Source: JAUILA01 sp964563925
Lineage (GTDB): Bacteria; Bacteroidota; Bacteroidia; Cytophagales; Cyclobacteriaceae
Direction of reading: 5' to 3'
Length of the DNA: 64,000 nt
Assembly (NCBI GenBank): GCA_964563925.1
Contig: CAZLZD010000017.1
Span: forward strand, 1-64,000
The notes beneath the pieces were generated by a model that was given only the letters and a program-made list of their open reading frames with translations, was not told the DNA's origin and searched no databases. Shown here one piece after another: positions 35,762 to 44,558 of this stretch; within the stretch, counting starts at the first letter, position 1, and every line of letters begins with the position of its first letter. A program made the translations under genes and the position numbers.

Positions 35762-38038
35762 ATGAACGTACTCAGCAAAATCGCACAAGAACTTTCCCTT
35801 TCCCAATCGCAGGTGACTGCTGTGGTCAACCTTCTGGATGAAGGAGGCACCATACCGTTTATCGCCCGGTACAGGAAAGAAGCAACAGGCAGCCTTGATG
35901 AAGTGGTTCTCACAAACGTCAGGGACAGGCTGGAACAACTTCGTGAGCTTGAAGCAAGAAAGGAGGCTATTCTCAAATCAATTGAGAAGCAGGAAAAACT
36001 CACACCTGAGTTGCGGGCGGAAATTGAGGCAGCTGAGACGATGACACGGCTTGAGGATATTTATCTGCCGTATAAACCAAAAAGGAAGACCCGGGCAACC
36101 ACGGCCAGGGAGAAAGGCCTGGAACCACTGGCCAAAGACCTGTTTGCTCAAAAAAGCGATCAGGCCGTGACATCTGCGGGAGAATATATAGATCCGGAAA
36201 AGGGGGTAAACAATGAGGATGAAGCACTTCAGGGTGCCCGCGATATCATTGCTGAATGGGTTAATGAAGATGCCGATGCCCGGGATAAGGTGCGCAGGAT
36301 CTTTGAGAAACAGGCTACTGTAACGTCGAAAGTGTTGAGTGGAAAAGAAACGGAAGGCCAGAAGTACCGGGATTATTTTGAATGGTCTGAACCGCTGGCT
36401 AAAGTACCATCTCACCGCCTTCTGGCCATGAGGCGTGGCGAAAAGGAGATGATCCTTTCCCTGACTATCGAACCGGAAGAAGAGGTTGCCGTGGCACAGC
36501 TTGAGAAAATGTTTGTTAAGGGACAGGGACTGGCCTCCGAACAGGTCGCTGTTGCCGTGAAAGATGCGTATAAACGACTGATGCAGCCAAGCCTCGAAAC
36601 AGAGATGCGCATTCAGTCGAAAAACAAGGCTGATGAGGAGGCCATAGGTGTATTCGCTGACAACATCCGCCAATTACTGCTGGCGGCACCTATGGGCCAG
36701 AAACGTGTATTGGCCCTGGATCCCGGTTTTCGTACTGGTTGCAAACTAGTAGTACTTGATGCACAGGGCAAATTACTCCATCATACAGCTATCTATCCAA
36801 ACCCTCCGCAAAAGCAGATTGCTCAGTCTGCAGCCGTGTTAAACCAGTTGGTCAGGGAGTACCAGGTCGAGGCGATCGCCATCGGGAACGGAACTGCCAG
36901 CCGGGAGACTGAATCATTCGTACAATCCTCCGGCCTCCCCGCCGGGGTGCTTGTGGTCATGGTGAACGAAAGCGGAGCGTCCATCTATTCTGCCTCGGAA
37001 GTGGCCCGTGAAGAATTCCCCGATCAGGATGTCACGGTACGGGGTGCAGTATCTATTGGCCGGCGGCTTATGGATCCGTTGGCTGAACTTGTCAAAATAG
37101 ACCCAAAATCAATTGGCGTGGGGCAATATCAGCATGATGTCGACCAGCAGCAATTAAAGAAAGGGCTGGATGATGTAGTGATGAGTTGTGTGAATTCTGT
37201 GGGCGTGGAGTTGAATACCGCCAGTAAGGAATTATTATCCTATGTTTCAGGGTTAGGTCCGCAGCTTGCACAGAATATCGTGAACCACCGCAATGAGAAG
37301 GGGGCCTTTCGAAACCGGGAGGCACTGAAGGATGTACCCCGTCTCGGGGAAAAATCTTTCGAGCAGGCTGCAGGATTCCTTCGGATTAAATCATCGGGAC
37401 ACCCGCTGGATAACTCAGGCGTGCATCCCGAAAGCTATGAGGTAGTAGAGCGTATGGCGAATGACCTGAACTGTACAATCGAAGAGTTGATGTCTGACAA
37501 GAAGCTGAGAGACCGCATTGACCTGAAAGCTTACATGACCGATACGGTTGGGTTACCGACGCTTGAGGATATCATGAAGGAACTGGCACAACCAGGACGG
37601 GATCCCAGGGAAAAATTCGAAGTATTCCGTTTTGAAGATTCTGTTCACGAGATCACCGACCTCAAAGTTGGAATGAAGCTACCCGGCGTGGTGACGAACG
37701 TAACCAACTTCGGAGCTTTTGTCGATATCGGAGTCCACCAGGACGGACTGGTCCATATAAGCCAGATGTCGGATTCATTTGTGAAAAATCCGGCCGATAT
37801 TCTCAGTGTGCAGCAAAAAGTGGAAGTTACCGTGACTGAAGTGGATGTGTCCAGGAAGCGAATAGCCCTGTCTATGAAAACCGATCCCTTCGGGAAGAGC
37901 GACCAGTCCGGAAAGAAAAGATCTACCGGGAAAGCCGGTACTAAAAAGTACGGAGAGAAATCCGGCGGCAGACAGGGAGAAGGTGATTTGCAGGATAAAC
38001 TTCGGGCATTACAGGGAAAATTTGGTAAATCCCGGTAA
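35762..38038 (+). CDS. tex: Tex-family RNA-binding transcriptional accessory protein
   Basis: 758 residues from the ATG at 35762 (NVLSKIAQELSLSQSQV); a slightly longer frame upstream is not supported by the family start. Domains: N-terminal helical region with the TIPFIARYRKEATGSLDE motif, a YqgF/RuvX-like nuclease-fold domain (about 320-450, LALDPGFRTGCKL), helix-hairpin-helix motifs (about 490-560, NIVNHRNEKGAFRNREAL), and an S1 RNA-binding domain (about 645-715, GAFVDIGVHQDGLVHISQM). A basic tail follows. The TAA is immediately followed by the ATG of a tiny zinc-ribbon gene. Confidence 0.95.
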   Translation: MNVLSKIAQELSLSQSQVTAVVNLLDEGGTIPFIARYRKEATGSLDEVVLTNVRDRLEQLRELEARKEAILKSIEKQEKLTPELRAEIEAAETMTRLEDIYLPYKPKRKTRATTAREKGLEPLAKDLFAQKSDQAVTSAGEYIDPEKGVNNEDEALQGARDIIAEWVNEDADARDKVRRIFEKQATVTSKVLSGKETEGQKYRDYFEWSEPLAKVPSHRLLAMRRGEKEMILSLTIEPEEEVAVAQLEKMFVKGQGLASEQVAVAVKDAYKRLMQPSLETEMRIQSKNKADEEAIGVFADNIRQLLLAAPMGQKRVLALDPGFRTGCKLVVLDAQGKLLHHTAIYPNPPQKQIAQSAAVLNQLVREYQVEAIAIGNGTASRETESFVQSSGLPAGVLVVMVNESGASIYSASEVAREEFPDQDVTVRGAVSIGRRLMDPLAELVKIDPKSIGVGQYQHDVDQQQLKKGLDDVVMSCVNSVGVELNTASKELLSYVSGLGPQLAQNIVNHRNEKGAFRNREALKDVPRLGEKSFEQAAGFLRIKSSGHPLDNSGVHPESYEVVERMANDLNCTIEELMSDKKLRDRIDLKAYMTDTVGLPTLEDIMKELAQPGRDPREKFEVFRFEDSVHEITDLKVGMKLPGVVTNVTNFGAFVDIGVHQDGLVHISQMSDSFVKNPADILSVQQKVEVTVTEVDVSRKRIALSMKTDPFGKSDQSGKKRSTGKAGTKKYGEKSGGRQGEGDLQDKLRALQGKFGKSR

Positions 38039-38203
38039 ATGAGCCAAATGAAAAAAAAGGAATGCCCGTCCTGCGCCATGGAAATTGACGCGGACAAAAA
38101 AACCTGTCCAATTTGTGGTTACGAGTTTACAGGGTTTTCTCCCTGGATCAAATGGGTGGCAATCGGGTTAGTCATTCTATTCCTGATTTACCTGATATTC
38201 TGA
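38039..38203 (+). CDS. Small zinc-ribbon membrane protein (54 residues)
   Basis: The ATG at 38039 directly abuts the tex stop codon, so translation is probably coupled. The protein begins MSQMKKKECPSC and contains two CxxC pairs (ECPSCA and TCPICGYEF), the pattern of a zinc ribbon, followed by a hydrophobic helix (WVAIGLVILFLIYLIF) that ends the protein. It is most likely a tail-anchored small protein. No function is known; the tex link suggests it may be part of the same expression response. Confidence 0.8.
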   Translation: MSQMKKKECPSCAMEIDADKKTCPICGYEFTGFSPWIKWVAIGLVILFLIYLIF

Positions 38204-38215
38204 TCCAATATCAGG
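38191..38215. terminator. Hairpin between convergent genes
   Basis: CCTGATAT (38191-38198) pairs perfectly with ATATCAGG (38208-38215); the nine-base loop holds the stop codon of the zinc-ribbon gene, and the 3' arm overlaps the stop codon of the gene on the minus strand. No T-run is present on either side, so termination is not certain. Confidence 0.4.
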
Positions 38216-38663
38216 GCGTGATCATCTTTTGCCAATCGCTGAACCGCATGTCGATCCTTCTGCGCATATCCTCATAATTGTCCCAGCTGTCATTCACGTG
38301 GTAGATGGAGGGAAGCTTTTTAACAAGCACCTCGTTATAATCCCGGTGATATAATCCGCCGCCGTAGTAGTAATAGGAAAACATGTTCCCTTCCTTACTG
38401 AATAGTTCATATCCCAGGTACCCGTCCCATATCTCGCTCAGAATGGTACAGGTTATCTCCCGTCGTTTGAAACGGATCATCTGGACTTCGGCCTCATCTT
38501 CAAAGTATTCGGAATATAAATCCCGTTCAATAATCCAGCCCAGGTACATGCCGATATGCACATAGGCCTGTTCGATGGGCAGGCTGTCGGGAAAATTTCC
38601 AAGAAAGTGCGTTTTTGCACTATCGTATATGGTTTTTTGTGATTCGATTTTAGGGTCACTCAT
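38211..38663 (-). CDS. Conserved hypothetical protein (DUF7832-like)
   Basis: 150 residues, soluble, no signal peptide. It is rich in aromatic and acidic residues: LPIEQAYVHIGMYLGWIIERDLYS, then REITCTILSEIWDGYLGYEL, and SYYYYGGGLYHRDYNE. The pattern 'IEQAYVHIGMYLGW' resembles the DUF7832 family seen in toxin-immunity neighbourhoods, but this is recalled rather than searched. No toxin gene is adjacent, so the role is open. It lies between the tex unit and the SpmA/B-like gene. Confidence 0.55.
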   Translation of the reverse strand: MSDPKIESQKTIYDSAKTHFLGNFPDSLPIEQAYVHIGMYLGWIIERDLYSEYFEDEAEVQMIRFKRREITCTILSEIWDGYLGYELFSKEGNMFSYYYYGGGLYHRDYNEVLVKKLPSIYHVNDSWDNYEDMRRRIDMRFSDWQKMITP

Positions 38664-38683
38664 AAGCTTAAAAAAATTGTTGG

Positions 38684-39916
38684 TTAATGAAAAAACAGGT
38701 ATCCAAAGAATGTTCCGGCAATGATCCCGGCCAGGTCTGCGATCAATCCGACCGTCACTGCATAACGGGTCTTACGAATACTCACTGATCCGAAATAAAC
38801 TGCAATTATATAAAAAGTCGTTTCTGTGGCTCCGCGATAGATACTTGACATCCTTCCGATAAAGGAGTCTACCCCTTCGGCATTTATGATATCGATCATC
38901 ATTCCGCGTGCAGTGCCACCACTTAAAGGCTTCATGAGTGCCACGGGCAGCGCATCCACGAAATCGGTATTGAAGCCAAGCCCGCTGATGACAAAGCGAA
39001 ACCCTTCAATTACATAATCAAGGGCTCCACTTACCCTGAATAAGCCGATGGCCACAAGAAAAGCCACCAGGTAGGGTATGATTCGTATGGCAATCTCAAA
39101 TCCTTCCTTTGCACCGTCGATAAAGGTTTCAAAGAGATTCACTTTACGGATAAACCCAAGTACCAGGAAGGAAATGATAATTCCGAAAATGATCAGGTTC
39201 GCGGAAACCCTGGAAATCAGGTTAACCTGTTCCTGTGGAATGGTTGTAAAATAAAAAATAAGGCCTCCAATGAGGAGGGTGAGTCCGCCCAGGTAAGCCA
39301 GGATCACAGGATCGAGCAGGTTGATTCGCTGGTACAGGGCTACTGCGATCAGGCCGATGATCGTTGAGCAAAACGTAGCCAGTAATATCGGAAGAAAAAC
39401 ATCGGTAGGGGAGGTCGCATTAAGCACTGACCTGTCGACCAGGATTGTCAGCGGAATGATGGAAAGCCCGGAGGTATTAAGGACCAGGAACATAATCATG
39501 GCATTCGAGGCGGTATCTTTTTCAGTATTTACCTCCTGCATCTCCTGCATCGCTTTCAGGCCCAGCGGTGTGGCTGCATTATCCAATCCCAGGATATTGG
39601 CCGAAAAATTCATTATGATCGCTCCGTTGGCCGGGTGATCATCGGGGATGCCTGGAAAAAGGCGGGAGAAAAAGGGGCCGACCAGCCTGGACAGAAGCCT
39701 TATCATTCCGGCTTTTTCGCCAATTTTCATTAACCCCAGCCATAAGGCCATGGCACCTGTGAGGAAAATAGAAATTTCGAATCCGAGTTTGGCGGCTTCA
39801 AAAGTCACATTGACCAGTGCGGGGAATATCTCAAAATCCTGGAAAAAGATGAGCTTGACCAGGGCGGTAAGAAAGGCGATAATAAAAAATCCAAACCAAA
39901 TATAATTGAGCGCCAT
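38684..39916 (-). CDS. SpmA/SpmB-type nucleoside recognition domain membrane protein
   Basis: 410-residue polytopic membrane protein. Two 'Gate' (nucleoside-recognition) halves are visible: one in the first half around FLTGAMALWLGLMKIGEKAG and NFSANILGLDNAATPLGLKA, another around RIIPYLVAFLVAIGLFR, with LPVALMKPLSGGTARGMM and SIYRGATETTFYIIAVYFG. In Firmicutes SpmA and SpmB are separate spore-maturation proteins; here both halves are fused in an organism showing no other sporulation gene. It probably transports a metabolite, but the substrate is unknown. Confidence 0.8.
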   Translation of the reverse strand: MALNYIWFGFFIIAFLTALVKLIFFQDFEIFPALVNVTFEAAKLGFEISIFLTGAMALWLGLMKIGEKAGMIRLLSRLVGPFFSRLFPGIPDDHPANGAIIMNFSANILGLDNAATPLGLKAMQEMQEVNTEKDTASNAMIMFLVLNTSGLSIIPLTILVDRSVLNATSPTDVFLPILLATFCSTIIGLIAVALYQRINLLDPVILAYLGGLTLLIGGLIFYFTTIPQEQVNLISRVSANLIIFGIIISFLVLGFIRKVNLFETFIDGAKEGFEIAIRIIPYLVAFLVAIGLFRVSGALDYVIEGFRFVISGLGFNTDFVDALPVALMKPLSGGTARGMMIDIINAEGVDSFIGRMSSIYRGATETTFYIIAVYFGSVSIRKTRYAVTVGLIADLAGIIAGTFFGYLFFH

Positions 39917-39993
39917 TGGAGGTTCGTAAGGGAACAGTCAAAAAATAATACCTCGGAATATGCAATAAGCCTTTTTTTGGCAATATCGGCAAC

Positions 39994-40001
39994 CAAATGT
40001 A
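39994..40001 (-). promoter_or_regulatory. Candidate -7 promoter box for the SpmA/SpmB-like gene
   Basis: TACATTTG on the minus strand matches TAnnTTTG, 77 bases before the start codon. No well-placed -33 TTG was found. Confidence 0.35.
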
Positions 40002-40021
40002 GTAAAAAGTCCGCTTTTTAC
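40002..40021. terminator. AT-rich perfect hairpin downstream of rsmE
   Basis: GTAAAAAG (40002-40009) pairs with CTTTTTAC (40014-40021) around a TCCG tetraloop. It lies 13 bases after the rsmE stop on the minus strand. The stem itself holds the T-run, so it is only a modest terminator candidate. Confidence 0.35.
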
Positions 40022-40034
40022 AGATTTAGCCATG

Positions 40035-40733
40035 TTATATGTGCAGAAGGGCGAGTGTATGGCATACGGCAATCCCTGCAGTTTCGGTACGCAATATACT
40101 GTGTCCCAGCGAGGTGGGTTCAAACCCGTGAACCGTTGCTTGAGAGATTTCTTCATCAGAGAAGTCTCCTTCCGGTCCTACAAGTACAATGTAATGCCCG
40201 TTCCTCGCGGTATCTTTCAGGTGCGGTGCGGTACCGGATGCAGGTACCCAGGCAATATGCCGCAGGGTATCGCCAGGACAGTTGGTTAAAAACTCTGTGA
40301 AGGGTTCAAGTTCATTTATACGGGTGGAATATGCCCTTCCAGATTGCTTCATGGCGGCAACGGCCTTTTTTTCAAGGCGGTCAAGTCTTAGCCTGGACCT
40401 TTCTGAATGGCTGCAATGGATAAAGGTAATTTCATGCACGCCGATTTCAACACATTTTTCCACCATCCATTCCATCCTTTCACTGTTTTTGGTTGGTGCA
40501 ATGGCGAGGTGTACATGGTATGGATCAGGCGGCACCCTGACCGTACTGTCAATGCGGTACCGGCAGCGCCTGGGATGATCCTCCTCGATGACGGCCTCAA
40601 AGCGATGACCTTTTCCGTCAATTACCCGGATGGGGTCTCCATTTCTATGCCTCAGAACCCGGATGCAATGCTGGCTTTCCTCTTCCGGAAGAACGGAAGG
40701 ATTCCGGCCGGCATCAGGATCATAGAAGACCAT
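40035..40733 (-). CDS. rsmE: 16S rRNA (uracil-1498-N3)-methyltransferase
   Basis: SPOUT methyltransferase acting on U1498 of 16S rRNA. The 232-residue protein has the N-terminal PUA-like domain (EEESQHCIRVLRHRNGD) and the knotted C-terminal domain with IVLVGPEGDFSDEE and LGHSILRTETAGIAV. Both are hallmarks of RsmE. The start is four bases after the stop of the acyl-CoA-binding protein, so the two are co-transcribed. Confidence 0.95.
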   Translation of the reverse strand: MVFYDPDAGRNPSVLPEEESQHCIRVLRHRNGDPIRVIDGKGHRFEAVIEEDHPRRCRYRIDSTVRVPPDPYHVHLAIAPTKNSERMEWMVEKCVEIGVHEITFIHCSHSERSRLRLDRLEKKAVAAMKQSGRAYSTRINELEPFTEFLTNCPGDTLRHIAWVPASGTAPHLKDTARNGHYIVLVGPEGDFSDEEISQATVHGFEPTSLGHSILRTETAGIAVCHTLALLHI

Positions 40734-40736
40734 AGG

Positions 40737-41003
40737 TCAGTTAGTGTATTTCTTGTGTAATTCGTCTACAAAATCAATGTAGCATTTCGCGGCTTGATCT
40801 TCTGACATTCCTTCGAGGGCTTTCCAGGCGTCGAACTTGGCAATGGCCTTAAAGTCAAACCCACCGGGACGTTCGCCCGAGGCATTGCCTTCCGTAGCCT
40901 GTTTGTACAGGGCATACAACTGGAGTAATTCTTCGTTTGAGGGCCTTGTGGGAAGCTGGCGTGATTTTTCAGCGGCTTCCTGTAATTTCTGATTGTCTGA
41001 CAT
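40737..41003 (-). CDS. Acyl-CoA-binding protein
   Basis: 88-residue four-helix acyl-CoA-binding protein. Family motifs LPTRPSNEELLQLYALYKQA (about 17-36), then KFDAWKALEGMSEDQA with the ligand-binding tryptophan. It binds long-chain acyl-CoA in the cytoplasm. The protein is common in eukaryotes and in Bacteroidota. It sits upstream of rsmE and downstream of a strong terminator that closes the citrate synthase gene. Confidence 0.92.
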   Translation of the reverse strand: MSDNQKLQEAAEKSRQLPTRPSNEELLQLYALYKQATEGNASGERPGGFDFKAIAKFDAWKALEGMSEDQAAKCYIDFVDELHKKYTN

Positions 41004-41008
41004 AGATT

Positions 41009-41035
41009 AAAAAAGGCCGATATCGCTACCGGCCT
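41009..41035 (-). terminator. Intrinsic terminator after citrate synthase
   Basis: AGGCCG (41014-41019) and CGGCCT (41030-41035) form a GC-rich stem with a ten-base loop; on the minus strand it is followed by six Ts (41014-41009). This is a textbook intrinsic terminator between gltA and the acyl-CoA-binding gene. Confidence 0.8.
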
Positions 41036-41053
41036 GCTGTGTTTACGTTGAAC

Positions 41054-42340
41054 TTAGCGATTTTCGGGAGCGACGTACGATCGCAAATTTTCCCCGACAT
41101 ATATTTGCCTGGGGCGGCCGATCGGTTCGTTATTCTCCCGCATTTCTTTCCATTGCGCTATCCAGCCCGGGAGACGTCCCAGTGCGAACATCACGGTGAA
41201 CATATCTACCGGTATGCCCAGCGCCCTGTAAATGATACCACTGTAAAAATCCACATTGGGATATAGTTTCCGTTCAATAAAGTAGTCGTCGCTCAGGGCT
41301 TCCTTTTCAAGTCCTTTGGCAATATCAAGTACCGGATCATTTACTCCCAGTTTATCCAGCACGTCGTCGGCAGCCTTCTTGATAATGCGTGCCCGAGGAT
41401 CAAAATTTTTGTAAACACGATGACCAAATCCCATCAGGCGGAACGGATCATCCTTGTCTTTGGCCTTGGCCATCCACTTCTTGGTATCGCCGCCATCTTT
41501 TTTGATATTCTCCAGCATTTCAATTACTGCCTGGTTGGCACCTCCATGCAACGGGCCCCAAAGGGCGTTGATTCCTGCAGAAAGTGATGCGTACAGGCTA
41601 GCCTGGGAAGATCCCACAATGCGCACGGTGCTGGTTGAGCAATTTTGCTCGTGATCAGCATGGAGGATCAACAGCTTGTCCAGGGCCTGTGCCACTACCG
41701 GATCCACTTCATATTCTTCAGCCGGGAGCGCAAACATCATCTTCAGGAAATTAGAACAATAATCCAGCTTGTTATCGGGATAATTCACAGGATGTCCTAC
41801 TTCGTTTTTATAGGCCCAGGCTGCGAAAGTGGGCATTTTGGCCAGTATGCGGATGATACTCAGATTTACCGCATCTCCTGACCGGTTCGGGTCAAGTGAT
41901 TCCGGGTAGAAGGCTGTCAGTGCCGTAACGAGTGAGGACAGAACTCCCATTGGATGTGCATTGGACGGAAACCCTTCCAGGATCTTCTTGATGTCTTCAT
42001 GCACCAGCGTATGCGTTTTGATTTCATTCTGGAAAGTTTCCAGGGCATCAGCAGCAGGAAGCTCGCCGTAGATCAACAGGTATGCCACCTCGATGAAGCT
42101 TGATTTTTCCGCAAGTTCCTCGATACTGTAACCGCGGTATCTCAGGATACCTTTCTCTCCGTCAAGGAAGGTGATTGCACTCTTTGTAGACCCGGTATTT
42201 TTAAACCCGGGGTCGATGGTGATTATCCCTGAGGAAGAACGGAGGGAACCAATGTCTATTCCCTGTTCACCTTCAGTCCCTTCGACGATGGGCAATTCAT
42301 AAGAATTACCATTTACTTTTATTTCCGCTTTATGCGCCAT
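41054..42340 (-). CDS. gltA: Citrate synthase
   Basis: 428-residue enzyme that condenses acetyl-CoA and oxaloacetate at the entry of the TCA cycle. The N-terminal strand domain (KVNGNSYELPIVEGTEGEQG) is typical of type II, hexameric, NADH-sensitive enzymes. Catalytic histidines are in WGPLHGGANQA and FGHRVYKNFDPR, with the aspartate near FYSGIIYRALGIP. The gene is monocistronic, followed by a terminator. Confidence 0.97.
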   Translation of the reverse strand: MAHKAEIKVNGNSYELPIVEGTEGEQGIDIGSLRSSSGIITIDPGFKNTGSTKSAITFLDGEKGILRYRGYSIEELAEKSSFIEVAYLLIYGELPAADALETFQNEIKTHTLVHEDIKKILEGFPSNAHPMGVLSSLVTALTAFYPESLDPNRSGDAVNLSIIRILAKMPTFAAWAYKNEVGHPVNYPDNKLDYCSNFLKMMFALPAEEYEVDPVVAQALDKLLILHADHEQNCSTSTVRIVGSSQASLYASLSAGINALWGPLHGGANQAVIEMLENIKKDGGDTKKWMAKAKDKDDPFRLMGFGHRVYKNFDPRARIIKKAADDVLDKLGVNDPVLDIAKGLEKEALSDDYFIERKLYPNVDFYSGIIYRALGIPVDMFTVMFALGRLPGWIAQWKEMRENNEPIGRPRQIYVGENLRSYVAPENR

Positions 42341-42427
42341 AATATTTTCTTTACAAAAGTTTAGGTGCCTGTAATCCGCCCGTGAAATTACTCAAAAAGG
42401 CATTGAAAAAAAAGTGATCCCTAACCA

Positions 42428-43246
42428 CTAGTTCCCACCGAGGATAAGCGGCAAACCATCCTCACCGCTTCCTACCACAATCACCTTGGAGTTGGGTGAT
42501 TTGGAGAGTTCAAGGGTAGCTTCAATCCCCCTCATTTTTAACAATTTATCGGTTAGAGAGTTATTCACAATATTATTTGCCTGGGCTTCTCCCTCCGCTG
42601 CAATGCGTTTTCTTTCCGCCTCGCTTTTCTCCTTTTCCAGACGGAACTGGTAGGCAAGTGCTTCCTGTTCCTGTTTTAGCTTGTTCTCGATGGCTCCTTT
42701 AATTTGTTCGGGAAGATTGATTGACCGGATCAGCAAGGTTTTCATTTCCATGTTGTTACTGCCCAGGGAGGATGCGGTTTCTTCCTTAATGGCTGTTTCC
42801 ACTTCAGCCCTCTTGGTGGAATAGATCTCCTCGGCGGTAAACCGGCCCATGACCTGCCTGACCGAAGACCGCACCTCCGGAATGACCAGGCTTTCGACAT
42901 AATTGGTGCCGAAATTCTCATGCAGGTAGCCTATCTCACTGTAAATAGGGTGAAACCTCAGGGTGACATCCACATTTAGGGACAGTCCGTTCTTGTCCAG
43001 TACATCCATGGATTCCTCCACTGATTTTTCACGCACGTCATATACATACAGGGTATTCCAGGGAGCTTTAAAGTTGAACCCCTGTCCGATTACATTATCC
43101 TTGTCAAGACCGCCCGCAAACTTCTTGAATATTACCGCTCGTTCACCCGGTTCAATTGTAAAAAAAATGCTGGTCGAAAAGGCAATGACTATAAGCAGTG
43201 CCGCAATCCCCACAATGGCTGCGATGACCGTTTTTCTGTTTTCCAT
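42428..43246 (-). CDS. Prohibitin family (SPFH) protein
   Basis: 272 residues. An N-terminal membrane anchor (about 8-30, VIAAIVGIAALLIVIAFSTS) precedes an SPFH/band-7 domain (about 31-190), then a coiled coil rich in Lys/Glu (KLKQEQEALAYQFRLEKEKS). It forms large membrane ring assemblies and usually modulates FtsH-type proteases. It follows the TPR gene after 32 bases and is probably co-transcribed with it. Confidence 0.9.
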   Translation of the reverse strand: MENRKTVIAAIVGIAALLIVIAFSTSIFFTIEPGERAVIFKKFAGGLDKDNVIGQGFNFKAPWNTLYVYDVREKSVEESMDVLDKNGLSLNVDVTLRFHPIYSEIGYLHENFGTNYVESLVIPEVRSSVRQVMGRFTAEEIYSTKRAEVETAIKEETASSLGSNNMEMKTLLIRSINLPEQIKGAIENKLKQEQEALAYQFRLEKEKSEAERKRIAAEGEAQANNIVNNSLTDKLLKMRGIEATLELSKSPNSKVIVVGSGEDGLPLILGGN

Positions 43247-43278
43247 AAAACTCCTGATTTATTTTGGTGAGGGGATCT

Positions 43279-44199
43279 TTATTTGCAGCGATCCCCGAAG
43301 CTGCTAAAGTCTTCGTAGTAATCCAATTCGTTGGCCTTATTCCAGTCCGCACACGCCCCCTGGTTATCCCCGATGAAATACTTGCAATTACCGCGTTCGG
43401 CGTAGTAGGAGGGGTCGGACGGATCCATCCGGATGGCCTCTGTAAAATCGTCAATGGCCCGAAAGCAGTTATCCGTGTTTTTGTATGACAGGCCCCGGTA
43501 ATAATAGAGGTCAGGGTTTCCGCGGTTTTTAAGGATGGCAATGTTGTACATGTACACGGCAGAGTCATAGGTCTCCAGTTTCCGGTACACATTACCTTTG
43601 TACATATAATATCCGTAGAATTTAGGGTTGAGCTCGGTAAGACGTGTAACGGCTTTCAGGGCTTTGTCATAGTTGCCGTCTTCGTACAAGGCAACAAACC
43701 GGTAATACTGGTATTTTTCCTCGAAGGGTTTAAGCCTCAGGGCCATGTCATAATCCTCCACGGCACCCTGAAAATCACCGAGTTCGTATTTCATTTTACC
43801 CCGGAGAATATAACTGTAGGCGGTGGTATCGGTAGGGTAGGCAATGATGTAGTTGGAAAAACAACTCAGGGCCTGATCAAGGTCCCCCATGTTTTTGTAG
43901 GTAAATCCCTTGTACATCCAGAGAATGTCCAGGTCCTCATTGAGCGCATAGGCCTGGTTAAAATCTTCAAGGGCTTGTTCGTAGTTGCCATTCTTAAAGT
44001 GGGCGATCCCGCGGTGGTAATAAGCGTTGGTATACGCCCTGTCAAGCTGAATCACTTCACTGAGTAACTCAATAGCTTTCTGACGATCGGCGGTCAGATA
44101 ATTGTACCCGCGCAGGAACAGCGCATCGGCTTTGTCAGACTGGCTGAAACCAGGCTGGGTTAAAAGTATGCAAAACAGCAATAAAGAGAAGAACCTCAT
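43279..44199 (-). CDS. Secreted tetratricopeptide-repeat protein
   Basis: 306 residues with a signal peptide (FFSLLLFCILLTQPGFSQ). At least seven canonical TPR units follow, for example NAYYHRGIAHFKNGNYEQAL and LYYYRGLSYKNTDNCFRAI, and the sequence ends in ADWNKANELDYYEDFSSFGD. There is no catalytic domain. It is likely a periplasmic scaffold. The prohibitin gene lies 32 bases downstream, which hints at a shared membrane assembly role, but this is not shown by the sequence. Confidence 0.85.
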   Translation of the reverse strand: MRFFSLLLFCILLTQPGFSQSDKADALFLRGYNYLTADRQKAIELLSEVIQLDRAYTNAYYHRGIAHFKNGNYEQALEDFNQAYALNEDLDILWMYKGFTYKNMGDLDQALSCFSNYIIAYPTDTTAYSYILRGKMKYELGDFQGAVEDYDMALRLKPFEEKYQYYRFVALYEDGNYDKALKAVTRLTELNPKFYGYYMYKGNVYRKLETYDSAVYMYNIAILKNRGNPDLYYYRGLSYKNTDNCFRAIDDFTEAIRMDPSDPSYYAERGNCKYFIGDNQGACADWNKANELDYYEDFSSFGDRCK

Positions 44200-44558
44200 C
44201 GTTTGATTAACATAATGCCACTATATCACTAACCCTCAAAACTAAACAAAGTTAAGGACGGATAGGTGCAGGCGTACTGATTTTTAACAGATTAATATTT
44301 TATTAATACACTATGACAGGGCAGAAGGAACCGCGAAAGGGAAAAAAGTAAAATAATTCTTAGTGTGAGTCTGAAAAATTAGTACCTTGCGAAGTTTTCG
44401 GACTTAAGTACTTTCAAACAGGTTGGAAGATCGAACCAACAAAAATTCCAATAAAAATTCAATTAAAAAAGAATCTTGGGAACATTTTTACAAATAAGGT
44501 GTTCTTTAGATTGGTATATTTTAAACACAGGTAATATTTCAGGAAATAAATAAGGAGA
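44200..44558. other. 359-base AT-rich intergenic region between the TPR gene and rpoD
   Basis: The two flanking genes are divergent. The left part holds a minus-strand -7 box for the TPR gene (44247-44254). The rest is AT-rich and contains TACCTTGC near 44382, which resembles but does not match the -7 consensus for rpoD. No credible small gene was seen. This is probably the regulatory region and leader of the sigma factor gene. Confidence 0.6.
44247..44254 (-). promoter_or_regulatory. Candidate -7 promoter box for the TPR-prohibitin unit
   Basis: TAACTTTG on the minus strand matches TAnnTTTG, 47 bases before the TPR start codon. No -33 TTG at good spacing. Confidence 0.4.

Noticed and set aside
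35978..36673. 231-codon open frame antisense to tex
   Set aside because: Shadow of the Tex coding sequence; no domain or plausible start context.
44552..44557. AAGGAG ribosome-binding site for rpoD
   Set aside because: Only one base separates it from the ATG, too close for normal initiation; Bacteroidota usually do without such sites.
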